The translations under genes were made by a program, and so were the position numbers. DNA of 64,000 nt from Oxytricha trifallax (lineage: Eukaryota > Ciliophora > Spirotrichea > Sporadotrichida > Oxytrichidae). The stretch lies in assembly GCA_000711775.1 (NCBI GenBank), contig ARYC01002106.1, positions 1 through 64,000 on the forward strand, given 5' to 3'. A model generated the notes under the pieces. It was given only the letters and a program-made list of their open reading frames with translations, was not told where the DNA came from and made no database searches. Shown one piece after another: positions 47,094-58,659 of this stretch. Each line of letters opens with the position of its first letter. The stretch's first letter is position 1.

Positions 47094-47646
47094 TTGATAA
47101 AAATTGTTAAAATTTCCAGAATTAAATGAATAATCAAGAATTTATACACGCTATTTTATTAGTAATTTTATTTAAATATATTAAAATGGCACGTATCTCG
47201 AAATCGATGAAATTTTGAGATACGTGCCAAATAAATCGAATTAACTAATTAAGTTCAAACTAAGTCTATATAAATGAAATTATGTTTTAAAAATATTAAA
47301 GTTCATATTATTAACTAATAAGTAATTTATAATAATGTTAATTAATTAATTATGTAAACTAAAGCATTTCAAAATTTTGAATATAGAATAATTATTTAAT
47401 ATGTTAAGCACGCATAAATTAAAAAATTATAATATGAACTTTAATATTTTTAAAACATAATTTCATTTATATAGACTTAGTTTGAACTTGATTAATTAAT
47501 TCGATTTATTTGGCACGTATCTCAAAATTTCATCGATTTCGAGATACGTGCCATTTTAATATATTTAAATAAAATTACTAATAAAATAGCGTGTATAAAT
47601 TCTTGATTATTCATTTAATTCTGGAAATTTTAACAATTTTTATCAA
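47094..47646. mobile_element. 553-bp palindromic (foldback) element
   Basis: The two halves are near-perfect reverse complements about 47370. Ends are TTGATAAAAATTG...CAATTTTTATCAA, flanked by TTAT on both sides (a possible 4-bp duplication; ATT would also fit). Each arm contains a smaller inverted repeat (GGCACGTATCTC / GAGATACGTGCC, 47188-47228, mirrored 47513-47553). It sits inside the repeat tail shared with 33.5 kb. No ORF; non-autonomous. Confidence 0.9.
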
Positions 47647-47649
47647 TTA

Positions 47650-50110
47650 TAATTATTACTATCAGCCCCATGAAATGGAAATAAATCCGACACACACAAG
47701 ATTAGACCGATATTCCAATTTTAAATAAAGTAATGAGTGGCTTTTTTAATAGATTAACATAGCCAACTGCACAAGTTATTAAGATTGGCAATTGATATAT
47801 CTTCTTTCTCAAAACTATTTACAATAAAGTGAAAGACTGAACTACAAATAGACTATAAATTTAAAAAAGGTTACTATTATAAATATCCAAAGTAAAATGA
47901 TTTAATTTATTCGAAATTATAATATTATTGATCATATATCCTATAATTAATTAATTTAACTAATATAACATGTTTTTATATGCTGGAATATATTATTTTC
48001 AATATATTAAATGAAAATAGAAATTTATGTTTCTTAATAATTCAATCAAATATTATAATTATATATTTTTAACACTCAAAACATTATTAACTTTTAACTC
48101 ATTCCATATTACTCTTTAGACAATTTTGAGGCTATGTGAGATCAATGAATCATTTTATAATAATGAAGTTATATATATTGTCCTTTTTGATAACCAAAAA
48201 GCTATTAATATGTAGTGGCTTAATTATGACACTTATTATACTAACTATAGTAAGATTATATAAAATATATAAAATTAAGGGATGGTATATTAGTTAATTG
48301 TAGGGGATATGCAGGTAATTTATGTATTCATTGTAATAATGCTTTTTATTGAAATACAGTTTAATGGTTCTAGCCTTCTTCCAATTTGCTAAGTTATAAT
48401 GCTTTTACTATTTTTTAATAATAATTCTTAATATTTAATGGTACTTTATCAATTCCCTATATGTAACTATTAAAATATATGATGATCCTTCTTAGAATAA
48501 GGATCATTACCACTATTTAATAGTGGATCTCTTAGTTATTAAAGTTGCTGTTATTTAGTCTTATGACATATTAAATAATTTCACTATAAAATAAAGTGTA
48601 ACAACTAAGATGCTACAATAAGAACAGATATATAAGTTATTGTAGTTTATTACTTCAAAATCAAGAGTAAATATTTTTATTGGTTCTAACTTATATAATC
48701 TATCCTCATTTTTTGAATATAATAATAACTACTTAAGCATAGAAGGAAAGACAAAAGACGTAGTTAGAGCAGTAATCAAAGAAATCAACTGAAAAGTATA
48801 GTCCAATTCAAATATAATTGATTACCTTAAGAACTTGTCTCGGATAGATTTGACTTGATAAACTTAGCCTTACACAACTTATAGTATAAAAACTAATTGA
48901 AAACTATTTAATGATAAATCTAGATCTATAATACTGTCTTTAATAAAGAAATGAACCAAACAATTTTAAAGTAGATAGTAAAATAAAGTTGAATAAATAC
49001 AAATCTATGAAATTAAAAGTGAATTCGGATAAATCGTAAAATAGTATCTATAATGAGGGAATTGATGTTTATATTATTTAATGTATTTATGGAGTTCATA
49101 ATTATTTATAATTTTTTGTTATTATTGATATTATTATTTATAAATCTACAAGAGAAGCTTTGTAGAATGATGCATTTATAAGTAAAAATATAGAAACAAT
49201 AGGAGTTTAAAAAGCTTAGAAATTATAGTCGACGAAAAAAATAGTGATAAGCAGTAATTTTAGGGTTGACTCTTGAATTGCAGTCTCCATGACTTTAATC
49301 TTAAGTAATTGGGTGTATAGTAATTATTCGGGGAAAACTTTTAATCATAACAAAATAATAAAGACTAAAGAAGTAAATAATCTGTCATCAATTTGTCAAA
49401 GAGCAAATAAATCTAACATAATAACCAAAGCATTAAAAATGATGAACTTAAGGAGATATGTGCCATTAATGGAGAATCGCATTCTATCAGAATAAGCTTG
49501 CTTTTGCCTATAACATTGGTTTACTCATCACCAAAGATTGTCTTCAATAAATAGTTAAAGTATCAACTTTAGTTTGTATATTTAGAGATCATGTATTCAT
49601 TTCAAAAGTTACTATTTAAATTCAAATCATTAGGATATATAGACTTTTATCTTAAACACCATCAACAAGTGCATCAACATTACTCTTGATAAACAATTCA
49701 AGCTTAAACTTTAATTATGAAGTTTATATAAACCAAATGTTTATAATCTTAGACAATCTCTTTAATACAATGTGAATAGTTATCATCATTGTCCTGAGCA
49801 ATAAATATATACATTTCTTACCCAAATTAAATAACATTAGTAAATTATAACATTTTAATTATTTTATAAATAGTTCATAATGTTTACAACTACGAAATGC
49901 AATGAATTACAATCAGGCATGAAGTGAATATTAGCTTCATTTCTTGTCATAAATAGATGTCTTAAAAAGGATAATCCCGTTAAAAAAAAATAATCCCGTA
50001 CAATTTGAAGCATTTATTCATATGTCTGTTTGCTAAAATATGAGAATGTTTGATTTTCACAATCAACTTACTTAACTGTTTTAAACTATCTTAATTAAAA
50101 GCGTCATAAA
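47650..50110. other. AT-rich intergenic DNA
   Basis: First bases complete the interrupted repeat tail. No gene recognised in the rest. Confidence 0.4.
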
Positions 50111-50114
50111 ATAG

Positions 50115-50753
50115 TCAGTAATTAATATTGCTGCATTTTATTTACCAAGTTATTGTTGATTGGTGCCATTAGTATGATTAAAAGAAACATTAACACAGTG
50201 ATTACAAACTCCTCTTTCTTGTTATATAAATGATATATGACTTCTTTAGCCAATCAACTATTATAGATTCACCCTTAAATTTCTCATTTTTGATATTCAA
50301 CTTGTCACAAAATTTACTAATTAACAAAAGAGCCTTCTTTTGATCAAAGTTTAAACCATTGCCAACAATTATTTTTATTCTTTTAAACCCTATAAGACTT
50401 GCTTTCTCCAACTTTTCATCATAAGTCTCATCTATAAGGCCAGTTCTGCTCTATAAATTAACCCCAACTAATTTGAATTTCATCTTAAGATTATGAGTTT
50501 TAGGTCTAACACAGCAAGCACTCTTTTTCTAGATATTACAAGTATAACAGGATTGATCTTCGCTATTACACTTGATTGAAGGTTCAATAATTTGTCTATC
50601 AACTATTTCAAGTCTTGTTACTATACTACAAACTATTAAAACTATAATTTCAGATTTTACTATATAGGTAATGTTAAGAGATGATTTTTTTGTTGTTAAG
50701 GCTTGAATTAATAATAGAGAAAAAGATAATAACTAAATGTAAAATTAAATCAT
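50115..50753 (-). CDS. Predicted secreted Cys-containing protein, 212 aa (ORF B, copy 2)
   Basis: Complete frame from ATG 50753 to TGA 50115 with no internal TGA over 212 codons. The first 18 residues are a clear signal peptide (MIQFYIQLLSFSLLLIQAL, then TTKKSS), so the product should enter the secretory path. A second hydrophobic stretch (EIIVLIVCSIV, residues about 39-49) is followed by a Cys cluster (CNSEDQSCYTCN, then SACCV), and a charged C-terminal half (EKASLIGFKRIKIIVGNGL, KFCDKLNIKNEKFKGESI). After YITRKRSL the last 29 codons are Gln-rich and may be non-conserved. The ATG lies 42 bases after the stop of a protease-like ORF on the same strand. No family recognised. It could be germline-limited or a single-segment macronuclear gene. 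Confidence 0.6.
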
Positions 50754-50795
50754 CACTAATAACATTGTAGTATAATGCAAAATGAAATTTAATAC

Positions 50796-52015
50796 TCATT
50801 CTTTCAACTCTTGTGTAAATTCTTCCTCCTCATTTATCTTTCTCTAGGCATCTCTCTCTAGGTCGTTGGCTTGTTTCGGCTCTTTCTACTCCGGTTCCTC
50901 CTCAGTAGGTCTTGGTTAGGTTCTCGAGGTCACTTGGTTATTTCTTGCTTGGATTTTGATTAGTTTAGGTTTGTTTGCTCCTTCAATCCCCTCTAATGCC
51001 TTTTTGCACTCTTTTTGACTTTTCTGTGTTAATAGATATTCTTCTACTTTCTGCTCCTTCTTCAATTAAAGCTCCGAAGCTTGCATCTCCTTCTTCTTAA
51101 ATCAATTCCATTTGTAGTTTTATTCCGTTCTTTAAAACAATATCATCCCACACATCGATTGCCGAGAACCTGTCTATTCTTAAGCTCCTTCTGTGTCATG
51201 CTCTTTCTACCATAGAGCTTCATTTTACTTCTCTGTCATTGTTTCTATCTTCTTCTCATCTACTTTAACTCCCGATTTCCCAATCTCTAATTTCATATGC
51301 CCCACTTCTAGGTTGAACGTCATATAGTATGTTTGCTTGTTTATCCAATCCTTGGCAAAAATTTGATAGATGGGTTTCTCTACTAACTCTAATGCAAAGT
51401 GATTTGCTATCAGAATTGCGAATTCTCCTCAGTCTTATAAGTCTTTCACTTGGTTTGTTTCAGGTTTGTAGATAATCCTGTCTACAAACCTTCCACATTA
51501 TTTTCCATGATCAAATAGTTGATTTGGTCTTTGTATCTTTAGATTAGGGCCATACTTCCAACTCCGTTCCTGGTGTCTTAAATCTCCATTCTCCTTGACT
51601 CCCTAGTAATCCTGATGATTATCCAATTTCTGCATCTTTACTTAGGCAGTTCATGGGCACTATAATATTTCTGACTTCTTGCTCTTCCCTCCAGAATCTG
51701 CTGTTTTCTAATTTCCAGTTCGTTAAGCCTATGCTTTTCTCCATCTGAACGATTCCTCTGTCATTCAGAACTATTGGTGGTAGAATCATGTGCGAGGCTT
51801 TTGATTCGCCGAACTGAGCTTCCACTATTTGGAATAAACATACCTCTTAGGTGTTTTCTTGGATATGTCTCCCATGGGATTAAATTCTCATGTTGCCAGC
51901 TCCATTAATTTCTCTCCAATAATTTTCCTGCTTTTATGACCGCAATTTCCATTCTCTAAACATCCTCTCATAGCTTCTTCTCTGTTGTGAAATCCCTTTA
52001 CTAGTGTTTTCCGAA
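50796..52015 (-). pseudogene. Ulp1-like (C48) cysteine protease ORF, copy 2
   Basis: Homologous to 20967-22830 along most of its length: HMILPPIVLNDRGIV, LTNWKLENSRFWREEQEV, NHFALELVEKPIYQIF, MKLEIGKSGVKV. The region before the active-site block reads NWIIIRI, resembling the HW-hydrophobic motif of C48 peptidases, then NQVKDLQD in place of NQVQDPEDCG. The C-terminus is Glu/Pro/Gln-rich (PRPTEEEPEQKEPKQ) and ends at TGA 50796. Several breaks; treated as a fossil. Protein-level similarity with clear nucleotide divergence indicates an old split between the two copies. Confidence 0.6.
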
Positions 52016-52019
52016 TTGA

Positions 52020-53590
52020 TAATTTATAATATATTTAACATTAATGGATAAATCTTTAATTTCAAAGACATCATTGATTACTCCTCAATCTCCAATACTT
52101 AAGTGATTTTCTTTACTATAATCATAGTTTTCTCTAAAGTCATGAAGTATTAATACTCATCTTTAAATTCCTTGTCTTTATCTGTAGATTATTAAGTTTG
52201 ATGCATTTAACCGTTGTTTTTTTGTTTAAAATGTTGAATATATCATCTTTTGAATAATAAAAACAAATAAATATTGAGTTCTAATAATTAAATTAATTTA
52301 TAGCATGTATTAATTTCAAATGTTGATTATATTTTTATCGTAACTATTGCTCTTATAAATCTAAAGCCACTAGGCTGAACTATTTATCAACCATAAACAT
52401 GTATTATTACTACTCCCTATATTTAGTTATTCAGATTCAGCTATAAGTTACGCGTAGACACTGTACCTATAAACTAACTTACTTGTCCTCCTTACAGTTC
52501 CACCGACGCCTGTAGTAGCACTTTCACATGAAGTTTTAGTTTATAAACTAAATTAATGGATGTATAATAAGCAATTATTATTTGAACTCATTAAAAATTA
52601 TGGTTAATATGAGTGTTGTCATCTTGTCAAATGATGCAGAGGCTTATATAATCTCGACATTGTAAATACTTCATTATATCAAGCAAATAAGAAAGAAATC
52701 CATCAGACGCCTGAATCTGAAGAGCAACTTATAGATTCTCATTTGCTTGGATTGAGTTTATTTGCACCAAGACTATTTATCACCTATACTATTATTTTTA
52801 TTTATATTATTTATTTTATTTATAATAGTTATATTTAATATCTAGGTATTATTTTAAAAAGGATTTCACTGACTAACACTTAATCCATTTTTAAACAAAC
52901 CAAATACATAAATAAAGCACTATATAATTTACTGAGGATTCTTTAATCTTACATTTTAAATGTATCAAGTGCCTCTAAAATAAATATCCATATTACATCA
53001 ATCTATAATCACAGTTAATTTGTTTCTCAAAGGTATAACGGCAGTGAATCTAATTAATTTCATTAAGAAAACTACCTAACACACATATAGAATTATTTAA
53101 ATGTGTATAAATCTTAATTTATTTTTGTTTTAATTCCATGAACTCAATTCAATTTGAACGAATAAAGCATTGAAGAATAGAAACAGAGAATATTAGGTAT
53201 CTTAACACATAAATGAAAAGCAATGTTGGTTTTATAGCTATTAGATGGCTTAGGAGAGCTTGAATGTTAGTTATTACAGTCGCAGACCAATACATACTAT
53301 TATTTTTAAATTAGACTTCCCTTAAAACTAATTAATATTCATGAGATCTTGAGTTATGGATATGATTTACTTTATACAGTTGTTTATAGAGTAAGTGATA
53401 TTTGAAATGTTTTATTGGTCCACCACAAAAGGTATTTATAAAATAAAATTAAACATAAACTTTAGTTAATATTTATAGTTATATAGTTCCTTTAATGTCA
53501 AAGTATCAAAACATTTAAAGATGAAAACTGCCAGCATTTACTTTATTTTATGGCCAGTAGAGTGCCTTAAGCATTAAATTAGACTTAGCA
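52020..53590. other. AT-rich intergenic DNA
   Basis: No gene recognised. 52430-52540 is slightly richer in G+C without a defendable frame. Confidence 0.4.
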
Positions 53591-53616
53591 TGCCTAATTA
53601 GCAGTGTCAAAATGTG

Positions 53617-53690
53617 GCTCAAGATATCTCAAATTCTTCATCACCTTCATCATCGTAATCATCTTGATTGTTGCTTTCATCGGTGTCACC
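53617..53690 (-). CDS. Acidic C-terminal coding fragment
   Basis: DTDESNNQDDYDDEGDEEF then EIS and TGA. Preceded on the coding strand by an AT-rich run ending TTTTTAAAG, which looks like a 3' splice or segment boundary. Possibly the last segment of a gene encoded elsewhere. Confidence 0.3.
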
Positions 53691-53699
53691 TTTAAAAAT

Positions 53700-54935
53700 A
53701 AAAATAAATATCTAAGTCATCATTGCTATGATAAACACATGTTTATATTAATATATTAGTTAAGTTTTGAAAATGTATCCTAAATAAAAACAATATATAT
53801 TTCTTCTTGATTCTCTCATTCATCTCTCAAGTTCTTTTGAGCAGTTAAATAGTGGTCAACTTGTTTCTTATCTAATGAGAAATAACTGATTTCATAAGCT
53901 GATCAGATCAACTTGAAAACTGTCAAGTTCAATATTTTTGAGTAACTAACGATCACACTTAGGAGCTTGATTAGCTTAAAATCGCTTAGGTGCTTATTTT
54001 AACAAGAAAAAAATGCAGAGCTAATTTAGAGTTTTCACTGAGTAGCTTCGTAATTTTAAAAATAAATCAGTGCTTGTTTTCTTATCTATTAAGGACAATA
54101 ATATAAAATATATAAAATAGTTTGAATAAGAATAGCATTAGCTATTTAGATAAAGTTGTTTCTACTTTATTGTGTTTATTATGCTATTGCTATTACAAGG
54201 AGTGTAATTGTCACTTCTGGCAATTCTGTTGTCATTGGTAGAGGTGGTGGTGGTGGGGTGATAATACTGTCAAATTTGTCACTGAGTGGATGAATTATTT
54301 AAATCATTCTTACTCACAGATCTGTTATATATAAATAAATCTCGAGAAATAAATATAATTTGTAAACATTAAACTTTATTATGAAGTTCATGTCTTTAAG
54401 ACATTATCAAATTAGGATTATTTTTATTTAATTAAGTATACTAATCACTTAGAATATTATTTTAATAAATTCCATAAAGCTTAATATGAATATCATACAA
54501 TATATAACTTCAAATATTTAAATTCTATCAGCTCTCTACGTATCTTATTTGATAAGACTGTACTTGTTCTTGTTTCATTTGTGGGTTGGTGAAATAAATC
54601 CCTATAATTATTATATAAATTCTACAGTCTAATATAATGATATTATGATTTAAATAATAACTCATGATAGTTTTTATTTAAAATAGGAAGTTACTGAACT
54701 GAGATTAAATCACATATTTTCATTTGACAGGTGTTACACTTCTCAGTAATTCTCAAATTTATTAATTAAGCAAAATGTTAAATTATAAATAAAGGACTTA
54801 TTAAATAATGTCTTGATAGATAATAATGTTTCTCTAACTAAAGTTAAGCTAGGAAGAAGCTCTTTTGAATTAGAATAGACTGAAGTAAGTTCATTTTAAT
54901 TCATAAATACACAATTAGTATAAAAAAAATTTATT
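53700..54935. other. AT-rich intergenic DNA
   Basis: No gene recognised; a short GGT repeat lies near 54240-54260. Confidence 0.4.
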
Positions 54936-55356
54936 ATATTGTATGAATACATTTAAAATTGGGAAATTTAATTAAATTAAAATTATTTTATTTCAAAATA
55001 TTGGCAGTTAAAGTTGGCCAATTTGAACGATCTTGGGCTCATTCGATAGAGAATTCAAAATTAGCTGGACTTTATTAGTGGCGGTACTATTTTATCGCAT
55101 CCACGGAGCAAGATAACTTCAATTTAATTAAACACCTCTAAATTCATTAAATTATACACCCACATAGAAGTGAAGTTATCTTGCTCCATGGATGCAATAA
55201 AATAGTACCGCCACTAATAAAGTCCAGCTAATTTTTAATTCTCTATCTAATGAGCCCAAGATCGTTCAAATTGGCCAACTTTAACTGCCAATATTTTGAA
55301 ATAAAATAATTTTAATTTAATTAAATTTCCCAATTTTAAATGTATTCATACAATAT
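54936..55356. mobile_element. Foldback element 1 (421 bp, TATTG...CAATA ends)
   Basis: Two arms of about 180 bases pair around a 50-base centre. Terminal sequence TATTGTATGAATACAT. Arms differ from each other at only a few positions. Homologous to the element at 56329-56745 over the whole arm (shared GGCAGTTAAAGTTGGCCAA, then TTAGCTGGACTTTA). Confidence 0.9.
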
Positions 55357-55379
55357 TGAAAGCATTCAGTTCAATAAAG

Positions 55380-56270
55380 ATGTTTCTATATAAATATACA
55401 TAAAAATATACATTACAATGATATTTAATCATAAAAAAGGATTAACCTTAGAATTAGTGGATTGAAGAAAAAAAATAAACAAAGCATCATGTTGCAAGGA
55501 ATGCTAATATCGAGCACCTCACAGAACTACTATATTACTAATATGATGATGACTGCTAGGGATTAGTGACAGTTAAATAGCCAATCTTTGTTGCGAAGCA
55601 ACTTATAAGGATTTACATAAGCATGATCCCAAAAATGTACAACTTTCTATGGAGAAGGTACTCAATAGAATCCTATAATTTTACTAAAGAACTGGCAATC
55701 AATTGAATTCTTAAAATTGAACACAAGACTCTAAAAGAGGAATAGCAAGTTTCAAAGTAGATCTCAAACTTTCAACGAAAGAATTGGTGAGAAAGAAAGA
55801 TTCCTATCTTCAATTCCTACAAGATTGAATCTTAATCACCTTCATTTTCAATACAAGACGCTTTAAAGGAAGGATAAGGTAGACAGCACTAACGCCCACA
55901 TAAGAAAACACCTTGACAAACTCTTAAAACAAAGAGTTATTTTTAATATTTTCATGAAATTAATGAACTGGTTAGTTTAGTAATATAGCTGAACTTCCTA
56001 GAAATCTCTCAATACAATCACATTGACTCAGCTTATATTAGAAGAAGTGAAGACGAAAAAGACTCTAGCAAAATGCTACTAATCAAAAGACTAATCTATT
56101 GGCTGGCAATAATTAAGAATCACACTAGGCAGTAGTACTTTGAATCAAATTACTAACTAGATAGTAAAAAATTCATGAAAAATAAACTGCGTGAATTCTA
56201 TTATGAATTAAGATAGAAGGTATTTAAAAATAATCAAGAGTATTTATTTATTATAAGCCAAAATAAATTA
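55380..56270 (+). CDS. Unidentified coding region between two foldback elements
   Basis: Consecutive open frames broken by TGA. 55380-55700 reads NANIEHLTELLYYQYDDDCQ then IRIYISMIPKMYNFLWRRYS. A middle part near 55850-55990 reads NAHIRKHLDKLLKQRVIFNI. From about 56000 NFLEISQYNHIDSAYIRRSE, LLIKRLIYWLAIIKNHTRQQ and MKNKLREFYYELRQKVF run to the edge of the second foldback. No family recognised; the frame changes suggest decay. Confidence 0.35.
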
Positions 56271-56328
56271 AAATTAGCGTAAAAATATATATATATTAAT
56301 AGATAAATAGTCAAGCCAATAGATTTGA

Positions 56329-56745
56329 TATTGTAGGAATACAATCAAAATTGGAAAATTAATTTAAATCAAATTTATTATATTTAAAATCTTGGCAGTT
56401 AAAGTTGGCCAATTTAAGCGATCTTGGACTCATTCGATAGAGAATTCAAAATTAGCTGGACTTTAGTATTGGCGGAACTATTTTATCGCATCGAGGAAGC
56501 GAGATAACTCGAGTTTAATGTGAGGGTTTAATTTAATGAATTAAGATGAGTTAATTATAGTGAGGTTATCTCGCTTCCTCGATGCGATAAAATAGTTCCG
56601 CCAATACTAAAGTCCAGCTAAATTTGAATTCTCTATCGAATGAGTCCAAGATCGCTTAAATTGGCCAACTTTAACTGCCAAGATTTTAAATTATAATAAA
56701 TTTGATTTAAATTAATTTTCCAATTTTGATTGTATTCCTACAATA
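56329..56745. mobile_element. Foldback element 2 (417 bp, TATTG...CAATA ends)
   Basis: Near-perfect palindrome with a short centre, terminal TATTGTAGGAATACAAT, homologous to 54936-55356. Positions that differ between the two copies (for example GCATCGAGGAAGCGAG here against GCATCCACGGAGCAAG there) differ in both arms. Confidence 0.9.
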
Positions 56746-56749
56746 ATTG

Positions 56750-57440
56750 AGCTCATCATTAAAATATTATACAAATAATAGATGAATTCTTGATTATTTA
56801 TATTATTTATAAATACACTCCTATATTTATTCTTTATAAATTTTGTGTTGTTAGTATAGACTTAAGTGATGACGCACTAAGAGAAATACAATAAATTTCC
56901 ATTTAACACTGAAACATAAAAAAGATTATAAAATAAAAAATATGTGATCCCAATTAATTTTTATTATAAAAGATTTATGATTTGTAGCTTTAAACAACTA
57001 GATGGATCGTCTAAAGCTCTAAATTGACCTATATTTGAAGAATTGAAATGACCTGAATATAAAAAATTGATTTTTTCATGAATTTTGAAACTCTTAAAAC
57101 TGCTCAAATATGCCCATTTGGCCTATCTTCACCGTATTTCATCATTTTTATAAATGATCATATTTTTATCAATTTATGAGTTTTACGATACTTTTACAGT
57201 TTTTGGCAAGTTTTTCGGGCCAAATCTACTAAAACCTTATCTGGGCATTTAGAGGTCAAGGAACAATAGTAGACTACTTAGAGAGCAGTCAAAGAAGAAA
57301 TGAAGTTTATCTGAGGACTTTTCCATCTCACAAAAGCCCATGTTTACCACTCTTTTTTAGCTTGAAGCCACGCTATCTCTAAAAGTACTCATTTGCTGAA
57401 GTCCTAAGGTGTCTAGTTTGAAAGATGAGCTAAAAAACCT
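56750..57440. other. AT-rich DNA, moderately GC near 57000-57420
   Basis: No defendable gene. Confidence 0.35.
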
Positions 57441-58200
57441 TCATACACTAGTAACATATAAAATAAATGTTGCTGACCAACAGACTATTTTTCAATTATT
57501 TCTCCAATCTTTACTATAGAAATGTAGTAACAGCAATTAATTTGTTAATGAAAATTAACTTCCTTAATAATTGCGAAATTTTTAGTAAAATTCTCTATAT
57601 TATGATAGATAACAAAGAACAAATTGATGAAGACAAAAAAGCATAGATGAATATTGTCCTACCAGCTGTTAGTGCTTTAAACAAATAATTATATATACAC
57701 TATATGATGAAATATTAGGTTTCATTAGCATTAAAAGTCACACCAATCGAAGAAAACATATACGAATTCTAGATCTTAAACAACAAACTAGTCCTTTATT
57801 TGAGACTATGAACAAGATTAATACAATTCCGCCAGTTATATTTCAAGTAGATAATGATATCCCCAGCATTAGATGAATATATCTTTTTTTTCACTCAAGT
57901 TATAAAATATCATGAAAGACTACTCACTATCTACGATTAAGATAGGAAAAGAATTGAAGTACCATAATTAATTTTAGCTTAGAAAAACAGGTAATAAAGT
58001 TGGCAAAAAAGGAAAACACAGACAATACAAAGGATGATAATAGAGATGTAAACAGTGAAAACACTAAAAAAAAAGGACAAAGAAAATAAGTAGATTAACA
58101 ACAATAGTGCAATTGATTTTTTACCAAAACAATCAAGGGTCTATGAAACTCCATCTGATTAGTAATTTAATTTAATTACTTTAATTTTGCAAATTACGTA
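57440..58200 (+). CDS. Unidentified Gln/Lys-rich coding region, one in-frame TGA
   Basis: A single frame is open for about 250 codons except for one TGA near 57800. A possible start is the ATG at about 57548 (MKINFLNNCEIFSKILYI). It reads IDEDKKAQMNIVLPAVSALN and LKVTPIEENIYEFQILNNKL before the TGA, then SPALDEYIFFFTQVIKYHER, a Lys-rich stretch, and FLPKQSRVYETPSDQ. The TGA could be a mutated CGA/TGG. No family recognised. It lies upstream of the large palindrome; another coding-like stretch follows that palindrome at 59960-60240. Confidence 0.4.
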
Positions 58201-58659
58201 TTGAATATCATTAATCAATAAATTTAATAATATTTTATCATCAGATTTAAAATTGATTTTAGAGTATAAGAATATTTATTGATTTTTATCTAGGGAAGGG
58301 TAATTAGTTTAGCATTAGGTTTGGCAAGTTTATCTATCCAAGAAAGTGATAGAGCCGTTGGATACTAAAATGGGAAAAATAGTATGCTGCCCTAACATTA
58401 AAAATAGGATAGATAAGTTGTTGGTGAAAATATTTGAAGTAAAAATGAGTCAACGTGGAGAAGCTTTGCATCAAGTGACACCGCAAATATTGGGTAAAGT
58501 TTATCTCTAAGAAAAGATACAATGATTTTACATGTAAAAGTTGAATTGGAAAATATCATGGAAACATGCAAGAAGTAAATTCATCAACTGTAAGTTAAGA
58601 ATGAGAGAATTAATAACTATATAGTTATGAAAAAGCAGACATTGCTCATGTAGATATAA

